This document shows, piece by piece, positions 32,801 through 46,600 of a stretch of 64,000 nucleotides of DNA. This DNA is from Paramacrobiotus metropolitanus. Lineage: Eukaryota; Tardigrada; Eutardigrada; Parachela; Macrobiotidae. The translations under genes and the position numbers were made by a program. Within the stretch, counting starts at the first letter, position 1. Each line of letters opens with the position of its first letter. The notes beneath the pieces were generated by a model. It was not told the origin of the DNA and searched no databases. It was given only the letters and a program-made list of their open reading frames with translations. The DNA is taken from NCBI RefSeq assembly GCF_019649055.1, contig NW_026570225.1:1240001-1304000 (forward strand), in the 5' to 3' direction.

Positions 32801-33970
32801 ACTTCTAGTACAGGAGAAACCTGCGAAACTGGTCGAAACTTCGTTCAAAAATGAAAACGGCAATGCCAACTTTTCAAGCCCTGTGCGAAGAAAAACCGGC
32901 ATCCGGGAGCCGAGAGTTACTTACGTACAACTGGTGATAATGCGTGAACTTACGCGGCAATGGCAGCTGTTAACGAAAACGGCAGGTCCGGAAATATCGT
33001 TAACGTGAAGAAATTTAAAACAATAAAAGGTCGCGAACGCAGACAAAGGTAGTGCCGAATGGTAGTGTACGAAGTAGAAGATAAGGAAAGGTAGTGTACG
33101 GAGTGGTTACCATAGTTCATATACGTTAAAAACTTATTACGTATGCACTGTAATATAAGTATTTTCTCTAACGTTCTTCTATCCAGAAATTTATAACACA
33201 AAGTAACATAGAAGTGCAGTACTTTACGCATATATAATACATCCCGTCTCGCCGCGCACTTTAACCTATTAACCCCGGGGACAAGAAGGAGTGGGAATAG
33301 CCACCTGAAAATTATGTCTGTAATAGTGATGTCTGAATAGTGATCAAAATCACCCCCCACGGCATCTTCGTCTATCGCTGAAACCAACGTTTTATTAACA
33401 TTCGCAAAATTCTAAGACTTTTGAGGGTATGTTGTAAATATATGTTTTGAGGAAATTCTCGAGATTCATAAAGGTTACTCTGACACAAGGATTTTGGTGA
33501 ACGCAGTGAACCAACAACCGAACCACCTGAACCAGTAAACCACTTTGAAGGACAGATCGAGTTGACTTAGATCATCGAGGTTTAAGGTCATCGAAAGGTC
33601 ACTGGACATAGTTATAAGCAGAAAACGGTCACGTGACGACCGAAACCATGGTACAGAAAGGTCACATGACCAAAATTCTTCGTTTTTCAGAATCAGCTAG
33701 AAAAACTGAATAAAACTGTCTATAAACAATTTGGTAACATAGTTTTTTCATCAGGTTCACTTCGAGGCCACGCCCACAATCCGTTGAACTTCAATACCGT
33801 TACCGTAATGTGTTATCACAGTGAAACTGGATACAACTGGAAAAAGTATCGAAAAGTCAGAAATAGCAACCACCGTTACCGTTACCACTAATACCAGTCC
33901 TACCGAGCGTTACCACTGTTACCTAGCGTTACCTAACCGTAAACACCATGGGCGCCACCGCTACCGTTAC

Positions 33971-34001
33971 CCACGCTACCAGCGTTATAGTGGTAGCGTG
34001 G
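33971..34001. repeat. Inverted repeat, 11-bp arms
   Basis: Arms ccacgctacca and tggtagcgtgg around 9 nt, inside GTTACC-rich sequence. Confidence 0.85.
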
Positions 34002-34224
34002 ACTAAAGTAGTAACGTACCACTGCGGGCACCGTAGTGGGTTACCATTACGTTTTAATTAGATTGTCCGTTGTCTTAGCGAGCGGAGCAGCTAGCTAAAC
34101 GAAATGGCTTTTATCAATATGAATTTCATTTTTACTTTTGCCATTTTCACTGCTAGCATAATGTTCACTGTTACCGGTTACTGTATTATGTTCCAATTCG
34201 TAATGGGCTACGTAATGGGTTACG

Positions 34225-34327
34225 TTACCGTAATGGGTTAACATTACGGGTTACCGTAATGGGTTAAAATTACGGGTTACCGTAATGGGTTAACATTACG
34301 GGTTACCGTAATAGTTTACCATTACCT
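34225..34327. repeat. 26-bp tandem repeat, about 4 copies
   Basis: The unit starts TTACCGTAATGGGTTAA and ends ATTACGGG, with one substitution in the second copy and a diverged last copy. Each unit is itself partly palindromic (GTAAT/ATTAC). Confidence 0.9.
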
Positions 34328-37300
34328 ACTACGCAAACGGTACCAAAGCAACTGACCTTATCGAAATCGAAGGCGGAGCCGAAGGCGACGCCAAGCTGCG
34401 GCGCGAGCGAGCGCAACGAAACGAGCGTAACAGCAAGTAAAACGAAAGGACTTTTTGGTTTTTTTCTTCTTTTTTCAGTTTTTGTGTCGTTTTCTTTAAC
34501 CTAAAAATTAAAAGGTGAAACTCTAAGAAAAAGTTAAGAATTGAGCTTTAGTTTTAAATCGGAAACAAACTATTGCATTCGACCAGTTTTTCTGATTGTA
34601 TCCGAAAACGTCAGATATCGACAGCTCATTCGAAAAAATGAGGATAGAAGTTTTATGAACACGGATTTGAAAACTTCAATTATTAGTGATCAACAAAAAT
34701 AATGAAGCAACAGTAGATAAAAGCTCTTCTGGAGATCAATGCGAACGATCTTTACTATTACAGACGCCGGTATTCACCGAAGGTGAATTACGGGGCCTCG
34801 CTCTCACGAGGCTTGCATGTTAATATTCATCGACCAAAAATGTCAATTACGAAAGTCACTTTTTGTATAATTTTTCTGACAATAGGTCAAGCCGGACAGT
34901 GGACACCATGATGCCTAAATGACACGCATCGGAACTGAGCCATTTGGCACTGTACGAGTAAAGTTTTTTTCAAATAGTAATTCATAAAAAATAGCATAGA
35001 TTCATAAAAAAATATACTGGAATTGGACACTGGATACATCATTTTAAGTTTCTGTGTCGTTGTTCTGTAGCGCTTTGTAAGATTCAGCACTACAACATTG
35101 TTTGGTTCACTTTTACAGAAGTTACAGAATGTATGTAAAGTCTGCGGCGAGAGGGGCTAATGTCGGCATTTCCATGTCGGCTTTTCCCGCATAAGAACTA
35201 AGGTAGATTGGCGATTGATCGAGTTTTCCTTTGAATCTTCTGCAGTTCATTAACGCAGCAAAATGCTACCGCTCAAAAGTAAAGATAACTGGACAGTTAA
35301 AACAGAACGCCTGCGCCAGCTTTTTTAACTAAGTATACATAATATATCATTCGCAGATGTTAGGTATAAATGAATCCAATAAAGTGTCTGATATTATGCA
35401 GTCTTCTGATAGTCACTATTATGGATATTAGAGTCAGTAAAGGAAAAACTGCGCAGTGCATCGACATCCCTGCGTGTAATTCACTTTCCCAGTTCTAAAT
35501 ACTTTTCGAAATATTTCTAGCCTGGCTTCGGTCTTTTAGTGCCAGCAAGGAGCGGTGCACTTCCCTATTTTTTTTAAATACTGAACAGCTGGCTGAATGG
35601 CTGAAAATCTTGCAGTTAGTAGCTAAAGATGCAGTCTGCTAGGTCACTTTAGGCAACTATTAACTGTTTTCCACAAGTTTCCATTAATTCTGCGCTGAAA
35701 TATCGGCTGAATGGTGTTTTATCATTTATGGGCATCGTTTAAGTGATCCCACGCCATCCATTTTATCACCGTTTAAATACTACCTGTCGTACCAAAAAAT
35801 TCAAGTTTTCAGTTGGCTAGATCGGCAATATAAAGTTACGACTGTTACGTTAAAAACATGAAAAAGACAAACAAAAAAAATTACAGAGATTATCATAATT
35901 TTTGTAAACTGATCGATTTAACCGGAAAGCATGAAAGCTGTCCGCATTTTTACGTGTTTAATATATTTTTGTTATAGCTGGCCTCGGTGGGGTTTTATAT
36001 TTGAAATATTTTTTTGCTGCACGAAGTATATTTTCTAATTTCTTTCATTCTTCCATACCTTGAACACAACTGGTCGCGCGCTAGCGCGGCCGATACTTGT
36101 ATCATAATATTACTAAACATACGTACGGGTTTTTTAATATTATGACAGTCTGTAAGCGATCTCAACACATCCTTGGAATTACTTAGTTTTTAATAGTCAT
36201 CGGGCAATATTCATCCGTGCTGGGCTTGTTAGTTTAATAGCTTTTACTTGTTGTACGAGTCAGTACTACCTAGCAAAGCAGTAGGAGATACTGTGAAACA
36301 CCTATGGGTAAGGACGGGTACTGTATTAGTAATCAGAGTAATAAATTAAGTACTGTATTGTTTTCTTGAATTAGCAAGTCGCTCTCTATTTTACGGAATT
36401 AGCAAGTCGTATAACCTGTTGCTTTGTTTTTTACAAATTACCAGTAACCGATTTCAAGTTTCAACAGCTTACATCAAATAAAAATGAATTGTATTTTATA
36501 AATATTGCAATTTCTGTAAAAAATGGCATTCATATGGATACCCCTTTTCGCACCTTTTTTATTTTAAGATAATATTATGTATATTACAGTATGTACACAA
36601 CAATGTAATGGTGCAGTATACTCAATAAAGCGTCAAGTATTAAGATAATTGGAAGTACTTCGTAGTTACTAGTTAGTAATACTAACAATCGCCATTAACT
36701 GGGTGGTTTTGCGTGTCAGCTAATCCAGAGTAAGCAATTTTACTGGGTTATTCAAAGTTAACAACAGTCAAACAAAAAATCCAGAGTAAATTATCAATCG
36801 TCTTCCGAAGTGCCTAACTGTAACTGTCTGTAAGTAAGTAAAACCTGGACAGCATTCGTCAGCCCATTTGCCGGCTTTCTTCCTTGTCGCCTTTTAATTG
36901 ACACAATTCCTCTCCACCCCCTGTGACGTAGCTCACACGTGCTGGCGTGTAGACCATGTTAACTACCATAGGAAATCTACACGCCAAGCCAAACCACGTG
37001 TTACCCGACCAATCAGGATTGTTGGTCCAGCCTTTGGAATAGTGTCAATTGGCATCGCGTAATTCGTTCGACATGCACGTATCACTTCGGTCGTTCGCCA
37101 ACCATCTCCTCTCCGAAGCTTTAGTGCTGCTATGACGATAGAAGTAGTCACGGTACCATGTATTTTATCTTGCGTATGTTTGATGATTGTATTATTATAG
37201 AATCAATAGCCATGGTTTCGGCCTTTATTGCATCACAAAAAATAATTGTATTGTAATCGTACTAGTGGTGGTTGTTAACCACATCATTGCACCGAGCGCG

Positions 37301-38576
37301 AGCGCCGGTCCGCTGTGAAACTATGAATCGACATGGCGCACCGCGAACCCAGTTCTGGTGGCGCTCTTCGGGGATGGTGTAACCAGCCGCTGGTTACCAG
37401 CGTATATGTAATAATTTTAAGCTCGCTGGTGCAAGTTTTGCGCTGGCGTGTTCCAGTCTACGGTATTGTTACGATCCCGTGATCTACTGTCAATCAGGGA
37501 AACTACATTCAGTAAAACACTACAGAACACTACAGTACATTTAGGAAAACATTCAAAAATCTTTCGCTGTGGATAAAAACAAATGGTTTTTATCGAAATT
37601 CTGACCAGAAAATTTCGTGCTAAAGTATTGACGACACCAAGTATTTATTGCGCGCTTCCAGTACCATTAGAAAACGATCTTAATGACATCCTTGAAACAG
37701 CGCGTACGCTATGAAACACCACTGCCAATGGAAATGAAAATTTGTGGAACTGGAAAAGCGTGACTGACACTTTTCGTGGGCGACAGACAAACTCTGCTAC
37801 GGGAAGCGTATACTCTGCTATGGAATGCTATGAATGCGTGCATCGCTTGACGAAGGCCTAGAGTAGCACCTCGCGCTTCGCGCTCGGTGCAGATTATATT
37901 TATAGCATACTGTAACTGTAACTATAGTATACTGTAACTGACCATGAGTATACAGTATACTACTGTAAACCAATAGCCACCACAAAACACTTGGGAGTCT
38001 TGGACAAAATAATCCCTTAAATAATAATACGTCTTCATATTTCAAAGTCGAATTTCCCTAGGGGCGATATGCAAATGGAGCCTGCACGCGCATAACGTTC
38101 CCGCACCTTTCGTGGTTTCGCCAAGGTGTATCATAATCCTTAATCATACAGGGTATGGCATGCGTTTGCTTGCTGAAACAGTACTGTATGTTTGGATTTG
38201 AATGAGTCATCTTTTTATTCATACTACAACGGTACAACCAAAACGTATCATAATTTACAGGCTTACAGCCTAGTTTAACTAGCAAGTGCTACTGCACATC
38301 GGTATTCGACGCAATTGATTGTGAGACTTTGGATGGCTATGCTTTTGAATTCAACAAAATGTTGACTATCCAGTTTGTGAGATTGCGCTACGGGGCGCTG
38401 TGCGAAGTGCGCGAGGACCATTGCTGAAAACGCTACTCCACGGTTACGAAGCGAAAACCTGCCTTATCCACTTAATATGTGCTATACGAGCTGTTTTTCT
38501 CGTATCTTTGTTTTTCCAATTTGACATATTAAATCTCCATAAATCTTTTGTAGATTGTGTCATTGTGATTTTTACA

Positions 38577-41500
38577 ATGAATTCCGATCATAAAATACTG
38601 ACCAGTGGAGAGGAAACAATCACCGGGAATATCGAAGAAATGACCATAGCCGAACCCATATCGATTGATCCCGAGCCCAGTGAGCATTTGGATTTATCCC
38701 ACAAGGCGGAGGCTAATTACAATCACCTTCTGCGGATTCTAGCGTCACCCGGGCGTTATCAGATGTGGCTCATCTTTTTACTCTCGCTGGGCATAATTAC
38801 TACAACCACCCATGATTTTGCTGCCATCTTCTACAGCACACCACCCAAAGCGACATACTGCGTGATTCCCGAACATCAAACGAAAAACGGGAAGTGGGAA
38901 GTGGATCCTTGTCAGAAGAGTTATTCTGTCAATGCGACCCTGGGACATCGAGATGGCGATCCGGTTTTGCTTGCCTTGATGGATCCCGATTACTGCTTTA
39001 TTGTGCCTCGCATGGAGAACGGGAATACAAGTGCGACGGAGAAAGGAGCGTGTGCGTTGTGGGCCTGTCAGTATGAAGTGCAGCGGCAGTGGTCGTATAC
39101 GAGGGAGTGGACGGTCGTGGCGCAGGTGAGATTTGTGCTTCAATTTGGTTTGCTGTCTGACTCATTGCAGTCAATATGCCGATGTGAAAGGATCTATATT
39201 TTGATTTTGATTGTACACTTTGATTCAGCGGTCAAATTCCGCTCTGTTTTTTTTGCTTCCTTTTATTTTGCATTGACAGTTTCTGGTATGGTCGGACAAG
39301 GAACTCTGCATTGTACCTTATTATCGATGAGGAAATCACCGCTTTACCTTTAGGTTAAATCTTTATTAAAAATGTGAATTCTTTAAGTACAGTATTTGAT
39401 AAAGAATTTTAATGAATTTTGATGCAGTATCGGAATTTATAACTGAATCTGCGATCTTTCGATCTGATTTAACTTCTGGTGATTTTCCGGAAATATATGC
39501 GCAACGTATCACTTTTTTGAACGTTTTCAGACAAAATTTCAGTGTCTGGCGTCGGTTAGCTGTTCAGTGCAATACCGTATTTATCGAATTAGAAGCCCAG
39601 GGTTACAAATATTACAAATGACCCACGGGGTGGGCTCCAATTACGGGCATGGGCTTGTATTTAGGGGGGGGCTTCAATTTTTCAAACCAGCTTTTTGGCA
39701 TTTTTTAATATGGGGTTTACGGTATTTAATTAAGCCCATGGGCCTCTATTTCGGGGGGGGGGGGCTTATAACTTTCAAACAACCTTAGGGGTGGGCTCTA
39801 ATTACGGGGGGGGGGCTTGTATTTTGGGGGGGGCTTCAAATTCGATAATTACGGTATATCAGTTTAAGAAAGAATTAAGCAATCATTTTTTTAGGTGCAG
39901 GTATTTTCAGAATGACTAATTACAGTACGGTATCTGCGAGGCATAGAGTACTGTTAGTCATGTTGCAGTCAAATTTCGCGTACGATTACCCTAAAACTTT
40001 TATTAATCGGGAACGATTTACTTTCGCTGTTTGGTCAGGGTCCATTGAGTTTTAAGAAGGCCCTACTACTTACACTAGCAATTGTGAAGTATTTCCAATG
40101 ATAAGAGGCTAGGTACGACATTATGAATTATGACTGCCATAATCGATTGCTGTTGACTTTGAAGATCATGAGCAATGAAAATATGGGGATTGCCTGGATC
40201 CCTGCTCTAGTAGTACGTAAAAATAAGTGAGATGCTGAATTTTGTGGCACTGATCGTCTTTTGGATGCAGGCCGTTATGTGCTCTGAGTCTGGATCTGAG
40301 TTTTTAGAAAATATTTCCGAGAGTTTTGTTATGATTTTTATGGCGATAATGGATGTTTGTCATTCGGCTTTTCTGTTTCTCACAATTCACAACTGACAGT
40401 GTACGTACAATGCATTGCATGCGTGCCATATGTACGTGGTAATTTCGTTAATTGCGAAGTATAGACACAGTCAGTTAGGTCGTTATGTCGTAAAATGGTT
40501 CGTTTCTTTTTCAGTGGGATTTGTCATGCGATGCATTCTGGCTGTATTCGTTTTCCCTTTTCCTGTATTTCGCAGGTGCGTGTTTTGAATTTTGAGTAGG
40601 ATTATATATGTATATTGTCATCAGAAGTTGTGTAATGTGTTATTATTTATTGCAGGGGCGTTGGCAGGGGTATTTTTATTCGACATGCTATGCAAACGGT
40701 TTGGTTATAAAATGAACTTTCTGGCTCGTTTCGGCATAACCATACTGCTGTGCATCGGTCTGGGTTTCGAAAGAATGTTTTGGCTGTTCGTTCTAATAAG
40801 GTTCCTTTTGGGAGCAGTTAGTCATGTAAGCACACAAATTTGCCTCTTTTTTATATCTCTTTATAATAATTATTATTGTTGTTCTCTTTAGAGTATTCGC
40901 TACTCTTGTGTCCGGCTAATTTTGGATTTGTTACCGTCAGAGCAGCGTCTGGGTTCTATCGCGGTCATTTCCGCTGGATCTGGATTTGGTTTAATAGTAT
41001 TAGCGGGTGTTGCATTTGCTGTTCGCGATTGGCGATATATTCTAATTGCAACATCCGTCCTGAGTATTGTGGGCATGATGTACCGCTGGATGGTGCCACA
41101 ATCCTTGCACTGGTTGATGAGCCATAATCAGGCTATGTCGGCGCAACAAGTTTTCTACAAAATTTTAGCCAACAACCGCCAGTTTGTCCCGGCGGGAATT
41201 GACGGAATAATTAGTGGCGCCACAGTCACCATGACTAAGGCTCAGGAGAACAGCAGATCATGGACGAGTTTGATGTCATCGTCGTCGATATCAAAACCAT
41301 TTGCAAGTATTGTTACGCTCTGGTAAGCATTAAATTCTCCCATTGGTTAATTGTTTTTGATTTTCTATCCAGGAGTTCTAAGAATTTTTGGTAAAACATT
41401 GCTCTGGTATCATGCTATGGCCATAGTTTATCTGTTTAAATTCGATAGTTATTGTATTGCAACAATTTACCGTTTGGAGGTGCTACGATAATTTCGCCTG

Positions 41501-42949
41501 GGAGAGTAACGGGATGGTTCGAATTAATAATAAGTGCGTATTTGCAATTTTTAGCACTGCACGATTTCATTTCGGTGCAAAGCGAACGGGCAAAAGTCGA
41601 TATTCCTGCTAGCATAGATTGTTTGATACAGTTTTGCATAGTAATGTACAGTCTGCACGAAAAGATTAGAATTTACATAATACATGTGCAGAATACGTAT
41701 ATTTATAGTTATTTTATACGGTGGTACAGTAAGTACTTGTACCACAAAGGACAAAGGCAGTTGGTGATGCCAAAAAAAACTAAGAAGAGAAAGAAAGCTA
41801 CAACCTAAATCTCTATCAGCGTTAGTATTTCATAAAGTGAAGATTACCTGTCGTAACATATCCGTATCAAATTCTGACTTAACGTTATTACCATCGGGAA
41901 ATTATGCGGTTATTTATGAGTACCACTTGAAAGCCTCGCCACATTTTTCCGGTTTATGCTTTTCTGCTAGCACTCATGCGGTCAAGTAAAAAAGGCTTAC
42001 CTTACCAGTCATCCCGTTTTTGTGTGTCAAAACAGTAAATTACGCGGTTATATAACTAAAAATCTCATTCATTTTTTTTGCTTTGCAGTTTTGTCGCAAA
42101 TATGGTGCATTATGGAATTTTACTTTCCGTCCCGTTGTTGGGAGGCGGAGTATACATTAATGTTTTCGTTAGCGGTGTTCTGGACGTGCTGGCCATCGTC
42201 GGCACTATGCTGGCTGTACGACGTATGAACATTGTTCGAATTTTGTTTGTCAGCGTTTTCATGAGTGGACTGCTTATATTGGCTGGTGGACTAATACCTG
42301 GTGGTTTTGGTATGGTAAACACGCTGTTTAACTTAATTCATAGAAAAACCAATGAAAACTTAATTGGTTATTCAGATAAATACGGTACAGTGGAAATCAC
42401 CCGGTCCGCTCTAGTGTTGTTGGGGCGGGTGGGCATGGGAACCACGATGGCGTTATTATTGGAATTGCTGTTCCGAACCGTGCCAGCGGATGTGAGGAGC
42501 AGCGCAGTGGGGATGTTTTGCGGGCTGAGCGTGGCAGGAGCAGCAGTCGGTTCCATGTTTGTGCATTTGGTGAGTGGGATCTTTTGGATATGCGAGATTT
42601 AGCTACTACTTACTGTAACATTTTCCTCGTAAGGTTATTCATAGATTTAACTTTTTGTCGACGAATAGAAATTTAGAGCAAACGACTACCTTTTTTGCTT
42701 ACGTTTTCCTACCTTTTACCGATGTTTATTTTTTAGGGTCGATTTAATTATGAAGTGGAGTTTACCTTGTTCGGCATTATTTGCGTTTGTGTCTCCTTCT
42801 TGACTTTTGCGTTACCTTATGATCCGCCTTTTCACGTGGCTGACCACCTGCATGCTCCAGTGGCACAACACGATTTCGGACAGTTGGAAGACGAAGTTGT
42901 TTTTGAACACTTACCGGAAATGGACCCAAAAAGTCCTTATGTTCTGTAA
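38577..42949 (+). CDS. SLC22-family organic ion transporter
   Basis: Major-facilitator transporter of the organic cation/anion/carnitine family at the plasma membrane. Seven exons: 38577-39125, 40515-40575, 40656-40825, 40892-41322, 42089-42309, 42376-42569, 42737-42949; 1,839 nt, 612 residues. The N-terminal exon carries GRYQMWLIFLLSLGIITTTT (TM1) and a large Cys-containing extracellular loop. The next exons give WDLSCDAFWLYSFSLFLYF (TM2), FLFDMLCKRFGYK, then RFLLGAV (TM4) and DWRYILIATSV. The family's PESPRWL reads PQSLHWL at about 329-335. The second half has MVHYGILLSV, GGVYINVF, LLFRTVPADVRSSAVG and a final TM LFGIICVCVSFLTFALPYD. A 66-nt intron (42310-42375) is inferred from phase and fit. 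Substrate cannot be predicted. Confidence 0.88.
39126..40514 (+). other. SLC22 intron 1 with G-run repeats
   Basis: A 1,389-nt intron. From about 39,620 to 39,850 it holds imperfect repeats built from a run of 7-12 G followed by CTTCAAATTT or CTTGTATTTT, with GGGGTGGGCTC(C/T)AATTACGGG spacers; otherwise there is no recognised feature. Confidence 0.75.
41323..42088 (+). other. SLC22 intron 4
   Basis: A 766-nt intron with GTAAGC donor and CTTTGCAG acceptor. No gene or element was recognised inside. Confidence 0.6.
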
Positions 42950-43178
42950 CTAAAAACAGACGACCTATGTTGAAACGTAGAAGTGTAGTGTTCTTCTCCT
43001 GTAAAGTTTAAAGTTTTGTTAAAAATCTCTCCATTGGCCAAATTGTTTGGATGGCAGCTTTTACGATTGTTGAATTTTGCAAGTGGTTTTATCCGTTCCC
43101 TTTTTGCCAAGTGATTAGATTTGTTTTCTGTTTGGATCTAGTCAGGTTTAATGGTTTTGAAAATTTAACATTTGTTTG

Positions 43179-43184
43179 AATAAA
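43179..43184 (+). terminator. SLC22 gene poly(A) signal
   Basis: AATAAA 230 nt past the stop codon, in the convergent 3' spacer (42950-43684). That spacer otherwise shows no exon. Confidence 0.5.
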
Positions 43185-43684
43185 ATTACTGATAAATGCG
43201 CTGAACCAGTTCCTCACAAGTGACTGCAATTAGTAACCACTTCTCAACCAGGCAAAAATGCGGAACCATGCAGTCATTTGATCTGCTCTGTTCAGTCATT
43301 TTGTCGACGTAATAATAATGTATCACCCATTTTCCTTATGTGTCAGCGTATTCTAATAAAGACCGCATCAATTCGATGGATGCTAATGCCGCTGGCAGGG
43401 ATAATGTTACGCAATTCACGCTCCACAGAATGCGTGCGTTTATTTGCTGCAAATGAGCGGGCATTTTCGCATATGGTGCCCAGTAGTGGGGGAAAAGCGG
43501 GTCAATTAGGTTCTTTAGCGACGCAACTGCAACTTGATCCCTTCCAACATGTGCAGTAGCCGGTGGCTTTAATGAATAATCTGTACCAACTTGTATGCGC
43601 TGTACTAGGCCAGCTGATTTGTTAAAAATGTGAAGAATGTTTAGAAACAAATCGCTTCGAAATTTCACGAGACTGTGCCGGGTA

Positions 43685-46600
43685 CTATCTGACTGTTAAC
43701 AGGATGGAATAGATGCTTAAAAGGATCAAATGTCGCATGATATTATTGCTTATAGCAGGACGCCAGCAGTTGTTGTTGGCCGCGACTATTTTCGATCTGT
43801 CCAAATGATCTTTAGATCCCTTGGATGTGACGCGTGTATTGGTCGGGTTAGGCGTTGGACTGACCGGCTCGATGGAGGTGACGGCCAGCCGGTCACGTGC
43901 GGCCGTGGCATTCTTGCGTTGACCTTTAATGCGTCTGGTTACCGGGGCCGGTGTGAACATATCGTCTGAGGGAAAGAAAGCATTCTGCAGCTGCACGGCA
44001 ATTAGACGCACAGGCGCTCCACTGCCGCCATCGATTTTCATTGGAAGACCGATGACGATCGCGCCGATTGGCGGCATCCGGTCCAGGTTGGCGACGAACT
44101 CAATCACGATAACGTTGGCACGACCGAGAAGATGCTGCACCGGGAAGAGTCGTTGCTCACTACCGGGATCGATTGACGGTGCTGAAAGTACAAACCTCGG
44201 TTTTTATCAGCATTTTACTGTGGCGCGGCCTACGGTGACCTTACCGTCTGTGCCAATGGCTTTGGGCGTGCGATGTCGGAGCACCCAGTTGGCTGCCCGT
44301 ATACTCACACCGGGAAACCGGAAGACGGTGTCTTCGGGAAAATGTTTGGTCCCGTACAATGCGTTTCGATTAGGCCATCGACGGGCCCAGCCAAAGTTGA
44401 GCAAAAGTATAGAATTGGACGGGATGCGACCATTCTGCGCCTCCCAGCTCTCGAAATCCTCCACGGACACCTTGTAGTCTGGATTCCGGCGGGCTTCTCG
44501 AGAGAGATCGATGACCACTGCGGCGCCTATGAGCTGTGTTACAGGGATCCCTTCTACGCTACTCCTGCACAAAATAAATGGATATATATAGTTTAATATT
44601 TAGAAAAATTATGTGCAATAATTAATTAGATACTCTTCGACGTCTTGTGCAATTACTTAACAATAAGTAACTGGGCGTAGAGATAGCAGATGCTTTTCAT
44701 AATAATGACAATACATAATAATGATATAATGATAATGGCATAATAATAATAATACGTAATAATACATAATAATAATACTTTTCATAATAATGACAATACA
44801 GATAAAAATTCGGTAAAGCACTGAAATTGGATAAGTTAAGAAGAAAAAATTAAACGACAAAATCAACTTTAGAGAAAGCTGTTTCGGCATTCACTTGTGA
44901 AAACAAAGTATGTTTTTATTTGTATCATTCCCGTATTGTACTATTTCTACTAATATATTGTAACACCATCACACAGGTTATAATTTAAGCTACATAAAAA
45001 AAACAGTGTCATAACATTAAGATGATGGACCGTCAGTTCGGCAGATCATTTTACGTTCCCTGTCAGTTCAAAAATTTGGCCACTAATATGCATGTACTCA
45101 TGAAGCGATGACCTCGCCTGCGCTGCTATTCCAAATTATCGTGGATCGTTGCTGATAGATCCGAATGCGTGGTCGTGCCCGCATTGAAACAAAATTGCGC
45201 AAACAGAAAATGCAAATGCTAAGCCAAATAATGTGCACGAGGTCTCGTTCAATTTTTGAAGTACTGAACTCGTTCATGTATAGTACGTCGTATTTACGCA
45301 TTCAGCCATTCACATTATATAGATATAATTTTGTAGTGGTTTCGACACAGAAAGTTGCCCTACGGCGGGGAGCTACGCTCTACGAGTTCTTAGTTATTTC
45401 TTTTTGAAATTTCTATAAAAATAATGAATGAATATGTTTTAAAAATGAATCATTATATTAATTATTCATTCATTCATTATTATTATTCCATTCGTGTTTA
45501 GAAAATTTTCATTAATTATACAAGTACTAAATGAATGTGTTATGAGTGCGCTTTTTTTAAATTAAGCAAAGCGCAAATTGCGCAGTCCAAATAATTTATT
45601 TGATAATTAAAATTGTCAGTTATGAAATTAATCGAGCAGTTACGCAAGACGTTTTCGACAACGCCACTGTAGAACATCGCAGCTGTAGTAAAATAATTTC
45701 AAAGCGCTCCTTAGAATGCGGGCAGGACCCGCATTACGTCATCGTATTTTTTGGATACTTCCTGGCGGAAACACTGACACGTCCGCTCTCTAAATTGCTC
45801 AGACGTGATGTAAGACGGCAGTAAATCGACAGCTGGTTAATAGCGCCTGGTCACAGTCATGTACTTGTACAGACCAAAATAATTAAAATATAGGCCATCG
45901 AAACTGATATTCGGCATATCGGAAAGGTTGCTACAGAATTAGTGCCTCACTTCATTTGCGCGCAACAGTTCGCAAATTTGAGTCAAAGAAATATTGTATC
46001 TGTAGGAGACTATATAAATGGTCAATCCATATACCGGAAAGAGTATGCACAGTAAATGCGAGCTATTGTTTTTAGAAATTAACGTAAATCAATAGCTTGT
46101 AGTTGTAGGTGTCGGATTTTTGTTGATTGCCTATCGTTGATTGTTGAATGAGAGGCAACCAACAAAAATCCGAATGACATTCGCACCTGTTAACGTTAAA
46201 CAGGCTATCAACAGGTGCGAATATGCGAATTACAATTTAAATTTTCCCGGCTCTCCTTTTTTCCCGGATTCTTTTCATCACGAAAAATTTCCTTTTAAAG
46301 CTTTTTGTGAACATAGCTATTATGTAATTAACATTGGACAGATAGCCGGTTCTTGGTTTGTCGGGGAGACTTGAGTAATTCATAAAAAAGCCATGCATAG
46401 AAATACATAGACCAAAAATTGGTTTTCTCAAAATCGGCCTGTCCACTCCTGCAGATGTAGAAGCCCAACCGAGTTCGATGTGTTATAAGAATAGGGACGA
46501 AATCGCAATAAAGGTCGTATCTTTTTACGTAGGTGACGGAAAGATATCGACACGCTGTTTTACGATAAGTTAAGATATACGGCTGTATCTAGGCAGAGCT

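Larger units (their letters stand above)
30182..38576. other. 8.4 kb repeat-rich region without recognised genes
   Basis: No frame with recognisable similarity. Contents: MED15-like 3' UTR; an about 160-bp direct repeat (31.59-31.94 kb); a G+C hairpin cggccccgc/gcggggccg near 32.26 kb; diverged repeats of a GTACTGGTGGTAGCTT/ATACTGGTAGCAGCTT unit near 32.44-32.51 kb; a 64-bp perfect tandem duplication (32.67-32.80 kb); GTTACC-rich sequence with a 26-bp tandem array (33.87-34.33 kb); short hairpins (ttcacc/ggtgaa, gcctcg/cgaggc) near 34.77-34.82 kb; and a tggcgtgtaga/tctacacgcca inverted pair near 36.94-36.98 kb. Confidence 0.6.

Noticed and set aside
32950-33387. 145-codon minus-strand open frame in the repeat-rich block
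   Set aside because: No family resemblance, no splice context, and it crosses GGTAGTG repeats; looks like a chance frame.
34225-34327. Telomere-like GGGTTA words
   Set aside because: GGGTTA occurs only inside a 26-bp unit, not as a hexamer array, so it is not an interstitial telomere tract.
36963-37151. 62-codon minus-strand frame near a tggcgtgtaga inverted repeat
   Set aside because: Too short, not recognised, and created by a mildly G+C-rich patch.
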